Source: Caballeronia glathei
GTDB taxonomy: Bacteria; Pseudomonadota; Gammaproteobacteria; Burkholderiales; Burkholderiaceae
NCBI RefSeq assembly: GCF_000698595.1
Contig: NZ_JFHC01000033.1
Coordinates: forward strand, 24,835 to 88,834
Direction: 5' to 3'
DNA length: 64,000 nucleotides
In this document: piece by piece, positions 26,407 to 35,087 of the stretch
Position numbering within the stretch: position 1 is the stretch's first letter
How the letters are laid out: each line of letters starts with the position of its first letter
Program-made: the position numbers and the translations under genes
The notes under the pieces: generated by a model
What the model was told of the DNA's origin: nothing
Seen by the model: only the letters and a program-made list of their open reading frames with translations
The model's database searches: none

Positions 26407-27288
26407 GTGACCCGCAACGCACGATTCAGGGAACTGCTGAAGTCGCCGCCTTTCGTTTGCTTGGGCGCGCATGATGCCATCACCGCAAAGCTCGCCGAAG
26501 AGGCGGGCGCGAAGGCGATCTACGTGAGCGGCTTTGCCGCGTCCGCGATCGTCGCGGGCCAGCCGGACGTGGGCGTGCTCACGCAAACGGAGATGTTCGA
26601 GCACATCCGCCGCATCTGCCGCGTGACGAAGGTGCCCGTGTTCGCGGATGCGGATACCGGCTACGGCGGCATCCTCGACGTGCAGCGCACGATGCGGCTC
26701 TGGGAGGAAGCGGGCGCCTCGGTGCTGCATCTGGAAGACCAGGCGGTGCCGAAGAAATGCGGGCATTTCGCGGGCAAACAGCTTGTTTCGAAGGAAGAGA
26801 TGCAGCAAAAGCTGCGCGCGATGCTGGCTGCGCGCAGCGACCCGGATTTCTTCATTGTCGCGCGTACGGATGCGATCGCGGTGACTGGACTAGACGATGC
26901 CATCGCGCGTCTCGAAGCGTATGCCGAAGTCGGCGCGGATGGTCTCTATGCGGATGCGCCCGAAAGTGTGGAGCAGATGCAGGAACTGGTGCGGCGCCTC
27001 ACGCCGCTTGGCAAGCCGATCCTCTTCAACATGGCGCGCACGGGCAAAAGCCCGTACCTGTCGCTCGACGAGGTGTACAAGCTAGGCTTCGACTACGCGC
27101 TGTGCCCCATCGAGCCGATGCTCGCCATGCACAAGGCCGTCAAGGAAATGATGGAGCGTTTCATGCGCGAAGGCTCGACCAGTGCGATCGCGGATCGACT
27201 TACGCCGTTCGAGGAGTTCAACCGGTTCGTGGGACTGGAACAGGCGGTGGGCGTGGAGGCGCGGTATGAGAGCGGCAAGGAGGCTTGA
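26407..27288 (+). CDS. Isocitrate lyase/PEP mutase superfamily lyase (candidate alkyl-malate lyase)
   Basis: A 293-residue TIM barrel with metal site FADADTGYGG, catalytic loop HLEDQAVPKKCGHFAGKQ (KKCGH) and FIVARTDAIA. The C-C lyases of this family (methylisocitrate lyase, 2,3-dimethylmalate lyase) split a 2-hydroxy-dicarboxylate into pyruvate or another keto acid plus a carboxylate. GGAGAG precedes the GTG start. Directly after LeuC/LeuD-like subunits, it would cleave the malate they form, giving a hydrate-then-cleave pathway. It is last gene of the operon that starts at 20837. Confidence 0.88.
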   Translation: MTRNARFRELLKSPPFVCLGAHDAITAKLAEEAGAKAIYVSGFAASAIVAGQPDVGVLTQTEMFEHIRRICRVTKVPVFADADTGYGGILDVQRTMRLWEEAGASVLHLEDQAVPKKCGHFAGKQLVSKEEMQQKLRAMLAARSDPDFFIVARTDAIAVTGLDDAIARLEAYAEVGADGLYADAPESVEQMQELVRRLTPLGKPILFNMARTGKSPYLSLDEVYKLGFDYALCPIEPMLAMHKAVKEMMERFMREGSTSAIADRLTPFEEFNRFVGLEQAVGVEARYESGKEA

Positions 27289-27400
27289 CTCGCATCCGGC
27301 CTCGTTCCATCCAACGTCCCGCTCGCGCTGGGAGTCAGCTCGAAGGACCAACAGTCCTGGAAACCGTCTGCCTTCAGAACTTCGTCTGCAACCCGATTCG

Positions 27401-27956
27401 CACCAGATGTTGAGGTCCGTTAATTTTGCCGGCGGCGTCCATTAATTCGAATCATCACACGCCGACCGCGAGTGTGCTCATGACATGTGGAGGTTCGACG
27501 CACAGCGGAGTCAGGGGGGCTGTGTGAACGGCGCAGCTCGCACCAGATGTTGAGGTCCGTTAATTTTGCCGGCGGCGTCCATTAATTCGAATCATCACAC
27601 GCCGACCGCGAGTGTGCTCATGACATGTGGAGGTTCGACGCACAGCGGAGTCAGGGGGGCTGTGTGAACGGCGCAGCTCGCACCAGATGTTGAGGTCCGT
27701 TAATTTTGCCGGCGGCGTCCATTAATTCGAATCATCACACGCCGACCGCGAGTGTGCTCATGACATGTGGAGGTTCGACGCACAGCGGAGTCAGGGGGGC
27801 TGTGTGAACGGCGCAGCTCGCACCAGATGTTGAGGTCCGTTAATTTTGCCGGCGGCGTCCATTAATTCGAATCATCACACGCCGACCGCGAGTGTGCTCA
27901 TGACATGTGGAGGTTCGACGCACGGCGGAGTCAGGGGGCTGTGTGAACGGCGCAGC
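27401..27956. repeat. Four tandem copies of a 140-bp repeat
   Basis: Units start at 27401, 27541, 27681 and 27821 (each opening CACCAGATGT). Copies 1-3 are identical by eye over 140 bases. Copy 4 has one A-to-G change near 27924, a one-base loss in its G tract and ends at 27956. Because 140 is not a multiple of three, no reading frame runs through as a repeated peptide. The unit contains GTCCGTTAATTTTGCCGGCG, related to single sites near 8830 and 13340. Near-perfect identity means recent amplification (or an assembly effect). It lies between two operons. Confidence 0.95.
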
Positions 27957-28588
27957 GACGCCAAAGCTCATCGCCAACGGTGAATCAGTGTCTCCCAAGG
28001 TGGCTTCGGAAAGCCCCTGTCACGCCAGGATTCGAAACGGACCTCGAGCAGCCAGCTTGGCCAGGCAGCACAGAGAGATCTATCGAGGATTCGAAATTCT
28101 CGTTGATGCCGTCGGAGATGGCGACCTCAGGAGGACAGGTCGTTCTTCTGCCGGTCCGGCGGAAGAGGGCGCGTCCGGAGAACTTCATCTTTGTCTCCGA
28201 TATAGAAGAGCGTCGGCTTGAGTCGATCGACGAAGCCCTCATTGGACAGAAACTCCCCTCAAGCTGAGGAAAATATCGGCCATCCCGGCCGGCTGCATCT
28301 ATCGGCGAGCCGCGCGGCCTGTGACGATCGACAGCAAGCCGCCCCTGCCTTGCCGGACGGGCCTCAAGCGTATCGGTGGAGCAGGACGACCCTGCAGCCA
28401 CCTCAATCTGAAAACTTGCCCAGTCATTTTTTTCCATGCTAATTTAAATAGCCGGCACGTATCCCATGCAGAAAGGCATAGCATGAGGGTGGCCGGCAAG
28501 CAGCAGACTGGACGTTCAGAGTCTCCTTGGTCAAAAGCAAAAAGGCATAAACGAGCCGCGCGCCCGTTGCCTTTGAGGAAGGGTTCCG
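27957..28588. other. 632-base gap after the repeats, with the ABC operon promoter region
   Basis: No gene is recognised between the repeats and the polyamine-type importer. Short open frames here have no ribosome site or family features. The stretch at 28426-28451 is AT-rich (ATTTTTTTCC...AATTTAAATAG), out of character with its surroundings, and is the best candidate for the promoter of the 28589-32509 operon. A CATGC...GCATG dyad lies at about 28468-28488. Confidence 0.4.
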
Positions 28589-29452
28589 GTGGCAAGTACA
28601 GTTTTCGACGACAAAGCAACCGCCACGCGCACCCCAGCGCCGCGCCGACGCATTAGCGCGTCGACCCTGGCCGCGCGCGCACTGGTCGTAGTCGTCTATC
28701 TGTTCATCCTGAGTCCGCTGGCTTTCGTCGTCTGGCTGTCCTTCTTCAAGGACGTCGTCATCACGTTTCCGCCGTCCGGGTATACCGCAGCGTGGTACGT
28801 GAACGCGTGGCGCAACGCGGCATTCGCCGATGGTTTCATCTTCAGCGTGAAGATCGCGCTATGCGCAGCGGTGATCGGCGTGAGCCTCGGCGTAGCCGCC
28901 GCACTCGGCATTGCGCGGTACCGCTTCATGGGCGGCTCGCTCGTCAACATGTTGCTGCTCTCGCCGCTCGTCGTGCCCGGCATCGTCGCAGGCGTCGCGG
29001 TCTATCTGTTCTATCTGCGCGCCGAGAACGTGCTCAACATGGACATCGTCGGCACGTTCTCAGGCCTGTTGCTCGCGCATGTATGCCTGACCATTCCGTG
29101 GACGATGCGTCTCGTGTCGGCCGCGATGACCGGACTCGATACGACCATCGAGGAAGCGGCCCGCAACCTCGGCGCCACCGGCTTCCAGACCTTCTGGCGG
29201 GTCACGCTGCCAATGCTTCGGCCGGCGATCGTTGCCTCTGCGCTATTCAGTTTCATCATTTCGTTCGAGAACCTCGAACTCACGCTGCCGCTCGTCGGCC
29301 CAGGCCACACGACGCTGCCGATCGCGATCATGCAATACCTCGAATTCAATCTCGATCCGACCATCGCCGCGGTCTCCGCTGTGCAGATCGTTCTGCTCGG
29401 AATCGTGATGCTGGTCACCGACCGGTTCGTGAAGCTCAGTCAGGTGATATAG
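28589..29452 (+). CDS. Polyamine/opine-type ABC permease (PotC-like)
   Basis: A 287-residue permease with six helices (ALVVVVYLFILSPLAFVVWLSFF is the first) and the coupling loop EEAARNLGATGFQTFWRVTLPMLRPAIVASALFSFIISFENLELTLPL, as in PotC/YdcV. GTG start. First gene of an importer with ATPase, binding protein and second permease. Gene order C-A-D-B differs from the classical potABCD order. Confidence 0.92.
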   Translation: MASTVFDDKATATRTPAPRRRISASTLAARALVVVVYLFILSPLAFVVWLSFFKDVVITFPPSGYTAAWYVNAWRNAAFADGFIFSVKIALCAAVIGVSLGVAAALGIARYRFMGGSLVNMLLLSPLVVPGIVAGVAVYLFYLRAENVLNMDIVGTFSGLLLAHVCLTIPWTMRLVSAAMTGLDTTIEEAARNLGATGFQTFWRVTLPMLRPAIVASALFSFIISFENLELTLPLVGPGHTTLPIAIMQYLEFNLDPTIAAVSAVQIVLLGIVMLVTDRFVKLSQVI

Positions 29453-29454
29453 AA

Positions 29455-30516
29455 ATGGCCCGCGTCGCGATTCACAATCTTCGCAAGCAATTCGGGCAGA
29501 CCACGGCGGTCGCCGATTTTTCCCTCGACATCGCCGACGGCGAGATGGTCGCCTTCCTCGGTCCAAGCGGCTGCGGCAAGACCACGACGCTGCGGATGAT
29601 TGCCGGCTTCGTCGAGCCGAGCGGCGGTGCGATCCTGATCGGCGGCAAGGACGTCACGCATACGCCGCCAAACCGGCGCAACACCGGCATGGTGTTTCAG
29701 CGCTATGCGCTGTTTCCGCACATGACGGTTACCCAGAACGTCGAGTTCGGCCTCAAGATGCGCAAGCTGCCCGCCGCGGAACGCGACGCGCGCATCAAGC
29801 AGGCGCTCGACATGGTGCGTCTCACGTCGCTGCGCGACCGTTATCCACGGCAGCTCTCGGGCGGCCAGCAACAGCGTGTGGCCATCGCGCGCGCGCTTGC
29901 CATCCGGCCCGAGGTGTTCCTGCTCGACGAGCCGCTATCGAACCTCGACGCAAAGCTGCGTGTCGAGGTGCGCGAGGAGATTCGCGCGCTGCAGCAGCAG
30001 TTGGGACTGACCACCATTTTTGTCACGCACGATCAGGAAGAGGCGCTGACCATCGCCGACCGGCTGGCCGTCATGCACGACGGCCGCGTGCAGCAGATCG
30101 GCAGCGCCGATGAGCTCTACGAGCGGCCGGCCAATCATTTCGTCGCCGATTTCCTCGGCAAGATGAATTTCTTCGAGGGCGCATTCGACGGCGATGGACG
30201 CTTCGTTACGCAGCGCGGCACGCCCATCGGCATCGGCGCGCTGCAAGCCGCGAACCCCGGCACACGCGTCGTCGGCTTGCGGCCCGAACGGCTTTCGCTC
30301 GACGCCGCACCGTTGCCCGATACGAACAGCCTCGCCGTCACGGTCTCGTCGCTCGTCTATATGGGCGCGACAGTGGAAGTGCGCGCGCTCACCGAGCGGG
30401 GCGACCCGATCGTCGCCCACGTACAGAACAATTTTCGCGGCGACGTGGGCCGCCTGGTCGCCGGCAGCAAGGCCTTCGCGAGCTTTCGCATCGATGACTG
30501 TGTTCTCTTCAACTAA
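29455..30516 (+). CDS. Polyamine/opine-type ABC ATPase (PotA-like)
   Basis: A 353-residue ATPase. Walker A GPSGCGKTTT, Q-loop MVFQRYALFPHMTV, signature LSGGQQQRVAIARAL, Walker B VFLLDEPLSNLDAKLR and H-loop FVTHDQEEALTIADR, followed by a C-terminal TOBE domain (VVGLRPERLSLD...). The ATG lies two bases after the permease stop. It energises import of a cationic or amide-bearing small molecule together with the neighbouring subunits. Confidence 0.95.
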   Translation: MARVAIHNLRKQFGQTTAVADFSLDIADGEMVAFLGPSGCGKTTTLRMIAGFVEPSGGAILIGGKDVTHTPPNRRNTGMVFQRYALFPHMTVTQNVEFGLKMRKLPAAERDARIKQALDMVRLTSLRDRYPRQLSGGQQQRVAIARALAIRPEVFLLDEPLSNLDAKLRVEVREEIRALQQQLGLTTIFVTHDQEEALTIADRLAVMHDGRVQQIGSADELYERPANHFVADFLGKMNFFEGAFDGDGRFVTQRGTPIGIGALQAANPGTRVVGLRPERLSLDAAPLPDTNSLAVTVSSLVYMGATVEVRALTERGDPIVAHVQNNFRGDVGRLVAGSKAFASFRIDDCVLFN

Positions 30517-30538
30517 ATCAACCGCACGGAGTGTAGCG

Positions 30539-31600
30539 ATGACCGACCGAACTGCCCGCCGCAATTTCCTCAAAACCGCTTCCGGCCTGCTGATGGCTCC
30601 GTCACTCGGGCTCGTCGTGGGGGAGGCGCGCGCGGCGGCGGCCTGTCCGAGCGTGGTGGTCGGAACCTGGGGCGGCGACTACCAGAACCTGCTCAGCTCG
30701 AACATCGGCGGCCCGATCATCAAGGCCGAGGGCGGTGACGTGGTCTACGCCACTGCCGACCAGGTCTCGCGGATGACGAAGATGCGCGCGGAGAAGGGCT
30801 CGCGGCGCGGCTCGATGGACGTCACCTGTCTCGCCGATATCGACATGTACGACATGAACCGCGCGGACCTGCTGCTGCCGGTCGACGCCGCCGAGGTGCC
30901 CAACGTCGCCAGCACGTTCGAGCTGTTCCGCAAGCCGTATTCGATCCCCCACATCTACAGCGCGATGGTGATCGTCTACAACCCCGCGAAGTTCAGCAGC
31001 GCACCCGATTCGTTCAACGCGGCGCTCGATCCGCGCTACAAGGGGCGCGTCGGACTGTCCGACATTCTGTACAACTTCAACGCGATGACAGGCGCGCTCG
31101 CCGCCGGCGACAAGAGCGGCACGCTCACGTCCGGTATCAAGTTCCTGCGCGAGCTCAAGAAGAATCAGCCCAAGGTTTATCCGTCCAACGAGGCGGTCGC
31201 GGCCGCGCTGAAGACCGGTGACGTGTGGATGACCTGCATGTGGAAAGCGCGTGCGATCCAGTGGAAGAAGGCGGGTGTGCCGATCGATTTCGCGTTTCCT
31301 CAGGAAGGCGCCGTGCCGGCAGTGTTCGAAGCGGCCGTGCCGAAGACCAGCCGGTCGCAGCCATGCGGCTTCAACTACCTGAACGCGATGCTCGACCCGC
31401 GCGCGCAGCTCGGCTTCGCGCAGACGATGGGCTACGCGCCGACGGTCAAGAACGCGTCATTGCCCGCCGATCTGCAAAAGATGGTCGGCTTCTCCGACGC
31501 GCAGCTCGCGAAGCTGCTGCACATCGACTACGCGAAGACCGCCGAGCAGAAGCCGGGACTGCTCGACTACTGGAATCAGGACTTCAAGGTTGGCCTCTAG
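30539..31600 (+). CDS. Polyamine/opine-type ABC substrate-binding protein, Tat-exported
   Basis: A 353-residue protein. The N-terminus TARRNFLKTASGLLMAPSLGLVVGEARA is a twin-arginine signal ending in an A-R-A cleavage site. The mature protein begins AAACPSVVVGTWGGDYQNLL and has the PotD/ExtA-type extracellular solute-binding fold (FRKPYSIPHIYSAMVIVYNPAKF, FNAALDPRYKGRVGLSD). Export through Tat rather than Sec implies folding in the cytoplasm. It lies between the ATPase and the second permease. Confidence 0.9.
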   Translation: MTDRTARRNFLKTASGLLMAPSLGLVVGEARAAAACPSVVVGTWGGDYQNLLSSNIGGPIIKAEGGDVVYATADQVSRMTKMRAEKGSRRGSMDVTCLADIDMYDMNRADLLLPVDAAEVPNVASTFELFRKPYSIPHIYSAMVIVYNPAKFSSAPDSFNAALDPRYKGRVGLSDILYNFNAMTGALAAGDKSGTLTSGIKFLRELKKNQPKVYPSNEAVAAALKTGDVWMTCMWKARAIQWKKAGVPIDFAFPQEGAVPAVFEAAVPKTSRSQPCGFNYLNAMLDPRAQLGFAQTMGYAPTVKNASLPADLQKMVGFSDAQLAKLLHIDYAKTAEQKPGLLDYWNQDFKVGL

Positions 31601-31609
31601 GAACCCGCG

Positions 31610-32509
31610 ATGAACGGCACCTTTGTCGGCGATGCCGGGCGCACGGCGCGGCGCGAGCCGCGCGCGCTCGGTGTGTCGCTCGCGCTGCCTGCGTCCGTGG
31701 TGGTCGTGCTCGTAATCGTGGTTCCGGCGCTGCAGCTGTTCCGCTACAGCCTGAATCACTTCGACGTGCAGGCGCTGATGCAGGCGGCGTGGACGCCCGA
31801 GAACTACATCAAGTTCTTCACCGAGCCCTATTACCTTAATGTACTCGGCACCACGCTCAAGATTGCCGCGCTGTGCACGGCGCTGTCGCTGGTGTTCGGC
31901 TTTCCGGTTGCGTACTCGCTTGCGAAAAGCCGCAGCCGCTTCAAGAGTCTGCTGATCATCCTGCTGGTGTTTCCGTTGATGGTCGGCAATGTCGTGCGCG
32001 CGGCCGGCTGGATGGTGATGCTCGGCAACGCAGGCTTCGTCAATGCACTGCTGGTGCACTTCGGCATCGTCGCGCAGCCGGTCCGGCTGCTCTACACGCC
32101 GCTTGCCGTCGTCCTCGGCACCACGGGCGTGGTGCTGCCGTACATGATCCTGACGCTGCAGAGCGTGCTCGAAGGCATCGACCTGTCGGTCGAGGAAGCC
32201 GCGCGCAATCTCGGCGCGAGCTTCGCGCAGACCTTTACGGCCGTGGTGTTGCCGATGTCGCTGCCGGGCGTCGCCGCCGGGTCGATGCTCGTGTTCATCC
32301 TGTGCATGAATGCGTACGCGACGCCGGTTCTGCTCGGAGGCACCGGGCTCACGATGATGACGCCGGCGATCTATGACCAGATCGGCAAGGCGGCCAACTG
32401 GCCGTTCGGTGCCGCGCTCGCGCTCATATTGATGGTGGTGACGCTGGTTTGCGCCATCGCATCGAACTGGATCATCCACCGCCGCTACGCGAAGACGATG
32501 CTCGCGTGA
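31610..32509 (+). CDS. Polyamine/opine-type ABC permease (PotB-like)
   Basis: A 299-residue permease. First helix ALPASVVVVLVIVVPALQLFRYSLNHF; coupling loop EEAARNLGASFAQTFTAVVLPMSLPGVAAGSMLVFILCMNAYATPVLLGG, typical of PotB/YdcU. The start is nine bases after the binding-protein stop. With the PotC-like subunit it forms the membrane channel. Confidence 0.92.
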   Translation: MNGTFVGDAGRTARREPRALGVSLALPASVVVVLVIVVPALQLFRYSLNHFDVQALMQAAWTPENYIKFFTEPYYLNVLGTTLKIAALCTALSLVFGFPVAYSLAKSRSRFKSLLIILLVFPLMVGNVVRAAGWMVMLGNAGFVNALLVHFGIVAQPVRLLYTPLAVVLGTTGVVLPYMILTLQSVLEGIDLSVEEAARNLGASFAQTFTAVVLPMSLPGVAAGSMLVFILCMNAYATPVLLGGTGLTMMTPAIYDQIGKAANWPFGAALALILMVVTLVCAIASNWIIHRRYAKTMLA

Positions 32510-32567
32510 GGGCGAATCCACCCGGCGCCGGATCGGTGGCGTCCAATTTTGTCCAGGATATCGAGCA

Positions 32568-33758
32568 ATGCCCATATTGACCCGCAAGACGCGTGACTAC
32601 CGGCTGCAGGCGATGCGCAACCTGATGAAAGAGGCGCAAGTCGACGCGCTGGTTCTGACGAGTGCCGACTTCTTCCAATGGGCGACCAATTTCCATGTCG
32701 ACGTGCTGACCTGGGAGCGGCCGATCATGGTGTGCGTGCCCGCCTCGGGCGAGCCGTTTGCGGTGATGAACGAGCTGTCGACTCATCATATGCGGCTATC
32801 GCAGGAGCGCGCCTCGGTCTGGCTCGACGATATCGCGTTCTATGCCGAGCACCCGAAGACGACGGGGCGCCAGTACCTGGTCTCGCAATTGCCCGAACTG
32901 ATCGCCGAGCGCTTGCGCCAAGCGGGGCTTGGCCGTGCGCGCATCGGCATCGATGCGGCAGGCGGGCCCTTCACGCGCGCCGCCGCGCTGTTGCCCGAGA
33001 CGAAGTTCGTCCCGCTCACCGCCGAGTTGCGCGTGCTGCGCTGGGTCAAGACCGACGAGGAACTGGAGATCATGCGCGCCGCCGCCAGCCTGTCCGACTG
33101 GGTGCAGGACCGCTATCGAGAAAACATTCGCGCCGGCCGGCTGGTACAGGAACTCGACTACCAGATGGCTACGCAAATGGTCGAAGAGGGCGCGCGCCGC
33201 TTTCCCGGCGAGAACCTCGAAGTGTTGCGCTGCTGGACACTGTCTGGTCCGGCATCCGCCTCGCCGCACGGCGATGGCGCGTCGTGCGGGGCGCGTATCA
33301 GCGAAGGCGATGTGCTCGTCAATATCGTGATCCCGCGCCTGAACGGCCTGGTGGTCGAAAACGAGCGCACGTGGTTCTGCGGCAAGCCCAGTGCCGACCA
33401 GGCGAAATACTACGAGGTCGCGCGCGCGGCCAACGAAGCGGCGCTGGCCGCCGCGGTTCCCGGCGAGCCGGTATCCGGCATCGATGCGGCGGCGCAGAGC
33501 GTGATCGAAAAGGCCGGCTGCGCGGACTTCATCCGGCATCGTACCGGGCACGGCATGGGCATCATCGGCCACGAGTATCCGGAGGACATGGCGTTCAATC
33601 ACCGGCCGCTCCTCGCCAATGAAGTGTATTCGGCCGAGCCTGGCATCTACGTTTATGGACTCGGCGGCTTCCGGCTCGACGATTCGGTGGTGGTCGGCGC
33701 GCCACCCGAGGTGATGACGCGCACGCCCAAGACGCTCGAGTACGCGACGGTCGGCTGA
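32568..33758 (+). CDS. M24 (creatinase/prolidase-fold) hydrolase lacking the Asp metal ligands
   Basis: A 396-residue pita-bread-fold protein: N-terminal creatinase domain (TRKTRDYRLQAMRNLMKEAQVDALVLTS) and C-terminal M24 domain with TGHGMGIIGHEYPEDM (H328) and AEPGIYVYGLGGFRLDDSVVV (E357, D371). The two Asp ligands of M24 metallopeptidases are missing: the segments read NIVIP (252-256) and VVENERT (262-268). That resembles creatinase, which is metal-free, more than aminopeptidase P. Encoded right after the importer, it probably cleaves a C-N bond in the imported compound. Confidence 0.85.
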   Translation: MPILTRKTRDYRLQAMRNLMKEAQVDALVLTSADFFQWATNFHVDVLTWERPIMVCVPASGEPFAVMNELSTHHMRLSQERASVWLDDIAFYAEHPKTTGRQYLVSQLPELIAERLRQAGLGRARIGIDAAGGPFTRAAALLPETKFVPLTAELRVLRWVKTDEELEIMRAAASLSDWVQDRYRENIRAGRLVQELDYQMATQMVEEGARRFPGENLEVLRCWTLSGPASASPHGDGASCGARISEGDVLVNIVIPRLNGLVVENERTWFCGKPSADQAKYYEVARAANEAALAAAVPGEPVSGIDAAAQSVIEKAGCADFIRHRTGHGMGIIGHEYPEDMAFNHRPLLANEVYSAEPGIYVYGLGGFRLDDSVVVGAPPEVMTRTPKTLEYATVG

Positions 33759-33839
33759 ACTTTTCAATGCGGCGGCCGCGTGCGTCGCACGGGCGGGACG
33801 CCGTCGCCGCGCCTGTCGAATAACCGAAGGAGATTTCCC

Positions 33840-35087
33840 ATGGAAGCCGTGCTGTTCAGAAACGGTGCGCTGCTCGATCCGCTGCGCGCGGAGTTGCTCG
33901 AAGGTCACGACGTGCTGGTCGAGGGCGGTCTGGTGCGTGAAGTCTCGGACCGGCCGATCAAAAGCAGCGCACGCACGATCGACCTCAAGGGCAAGACGAT
34001 CATGCCCGGCCTCATCGATCTGCATGTGCATGTGGTGGCCACCGAACTCAATCTGGCCCGGCAGATTCATCTGCCCAACGTGCTGGTGACCTTGCGCTCG
34101 GTCCCGATCATGCGCGGCATGCTGCGCCGCGGCTTCACGACGGTACGCGATGCGGGCGGCGCGGGTCACGCGCACAAGCGCGCGATCGAGGAGGGCCTCG
34201 CCGAAGGTCCGCGTCTGTTCGTGTCCGGCCGCGCGTTGAGCCAGACCGGCGGTCACGGCGACATGCGCGAGCGCACCGATTACCTGCAGACCGACGCGCC
34301 GTGCGGATGCTGCGTGCGCGTGGGCGCGCTCGCGCGCGTCGCGGACGGCGTCGATGCAGTGCGTCGCGCCGCGCGCGAGGAACTGCAGATGGGCGCCGAC
34401 CAGATCAAGATCATGGCTTCCGGCGGCGTCGCCTCGCCGACCGACCCGGTGGGCGCGTTCGGCTATTCCGAGGACGAAGTGCGCGCCATCGTCGCCGAGG
34501 CGCGTAGCCGTCACACCTATGTGCTTGCGCATGCGTATACGTCCGAGGCGATCCAGCGCGTGGTGCGCTGGGGCGTGCGCACGATCGAGCACGGCAACCT
34601 CGCCGACAGCGAAACGGCCCGCGTGATGGCCGAGCACGGTGCCTATGTGGTGCCGACGCTCGTCACCTATGAGGCGCTCTCGAGCGAGGGCGCACAGTTG
34701 GGTCTGCCGCCCGACAGCGTCGCCAAGATCGCCGACGTGCATGAGGCAGGTCTGCGCTCACTCGAAATCTTCAAGCGCGCCGGCGTCAAGATGGGTTTCG
34801 GTTCCGATCTGCTGGGCGAGTCGCAACGCCTGCAGAGCAACGAGTTCCGTATTCGCGCGCAGGTGCTGTCGCCGGCCGAGGTCATTGCCAGTGCCACGGT
34901 GGTGGGCGCAGAGGTGCTCGGCATGGAGAACCGGCTCGGGCGGCTCGTGCCCGGCGCGCTCGCCGACGTGCTGGTCGTGGACGGCAATCCGCTCGAATCG
35001 GTCGACTGCCTGCTCGGCCAGGGTGAGCGCATTCCGTTGGTGATGAAGGGCGGCAGGATTCACTTCGACGAACTGGCGCGCGCATGA
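33840..35087 (+). CDS. Metal-dependent amidohydrolase (imidazolonepropionase/prolidase-like)
   Basis: A 415-residue amidohydrolase-superfamily protein. LHVHVV (H-x-H near 62-64), Lys in QIKIMASGG near 187 (carboxylated bridge), His in LAHAYTSEA near 229, His in IEHGNLA near 249 and Asp in FGSDLLG near 322 complete a binuclear metal site. The last 60 residues return to the small beta domain (GRLVPGALADVLVVDGNPLE). GAAGGAG lies upstream. It follows the M24 homologue and its stop overlaps the LysR start, so importer, two hydrolases and regulator form one unit. Confidence 0.88.
   Translation: MEAVLFRNGALLDPLRAELLEGHDVLVEGGLVREVSDRPIKSSARTIDLKGKTIMPGLIDLHVHVVATELNLARQIHLPNVLVTLRSVPIMRGMLRRGFTTVRDAGGAGHAHKRAIEEGLAEGPRLFVSGRALSQTGGHGDMRERTDYLQTDAPCGCCVRVGALARVADGVDAVRRAAREELQMGADQIKIMASGGVASPTDPVGAFGYSEDEVRAIVAEARSRHTYVLAHAYTSEAIQRVVRWGVRTIEHGNLADSETARVMAEHGAYVVPTLVTYEALSSEGAQLGLPPDSVAKIADVHEAGLRSLEIFKRAGVKMGFGSDLLGESQRLQSNEFRIRAQVLSPAEVIASATVVGAEVLGMENRLGRLVPGALADVLVVDGNPLESVDCLLGQGERIPLVMKGGRIHFDELARA

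Noticed and set aside
27401..27956. CRISPR array
   Set aside because: The whole 140-bp unit repeats with no variable spacers, and no cas gene is near.
27980..28267. 95-codon plus-strand gene after the repeats
   Set aside because: No recognisable domain, no ribosome site, and a competing longer frame on the opposite strand; probably chance.
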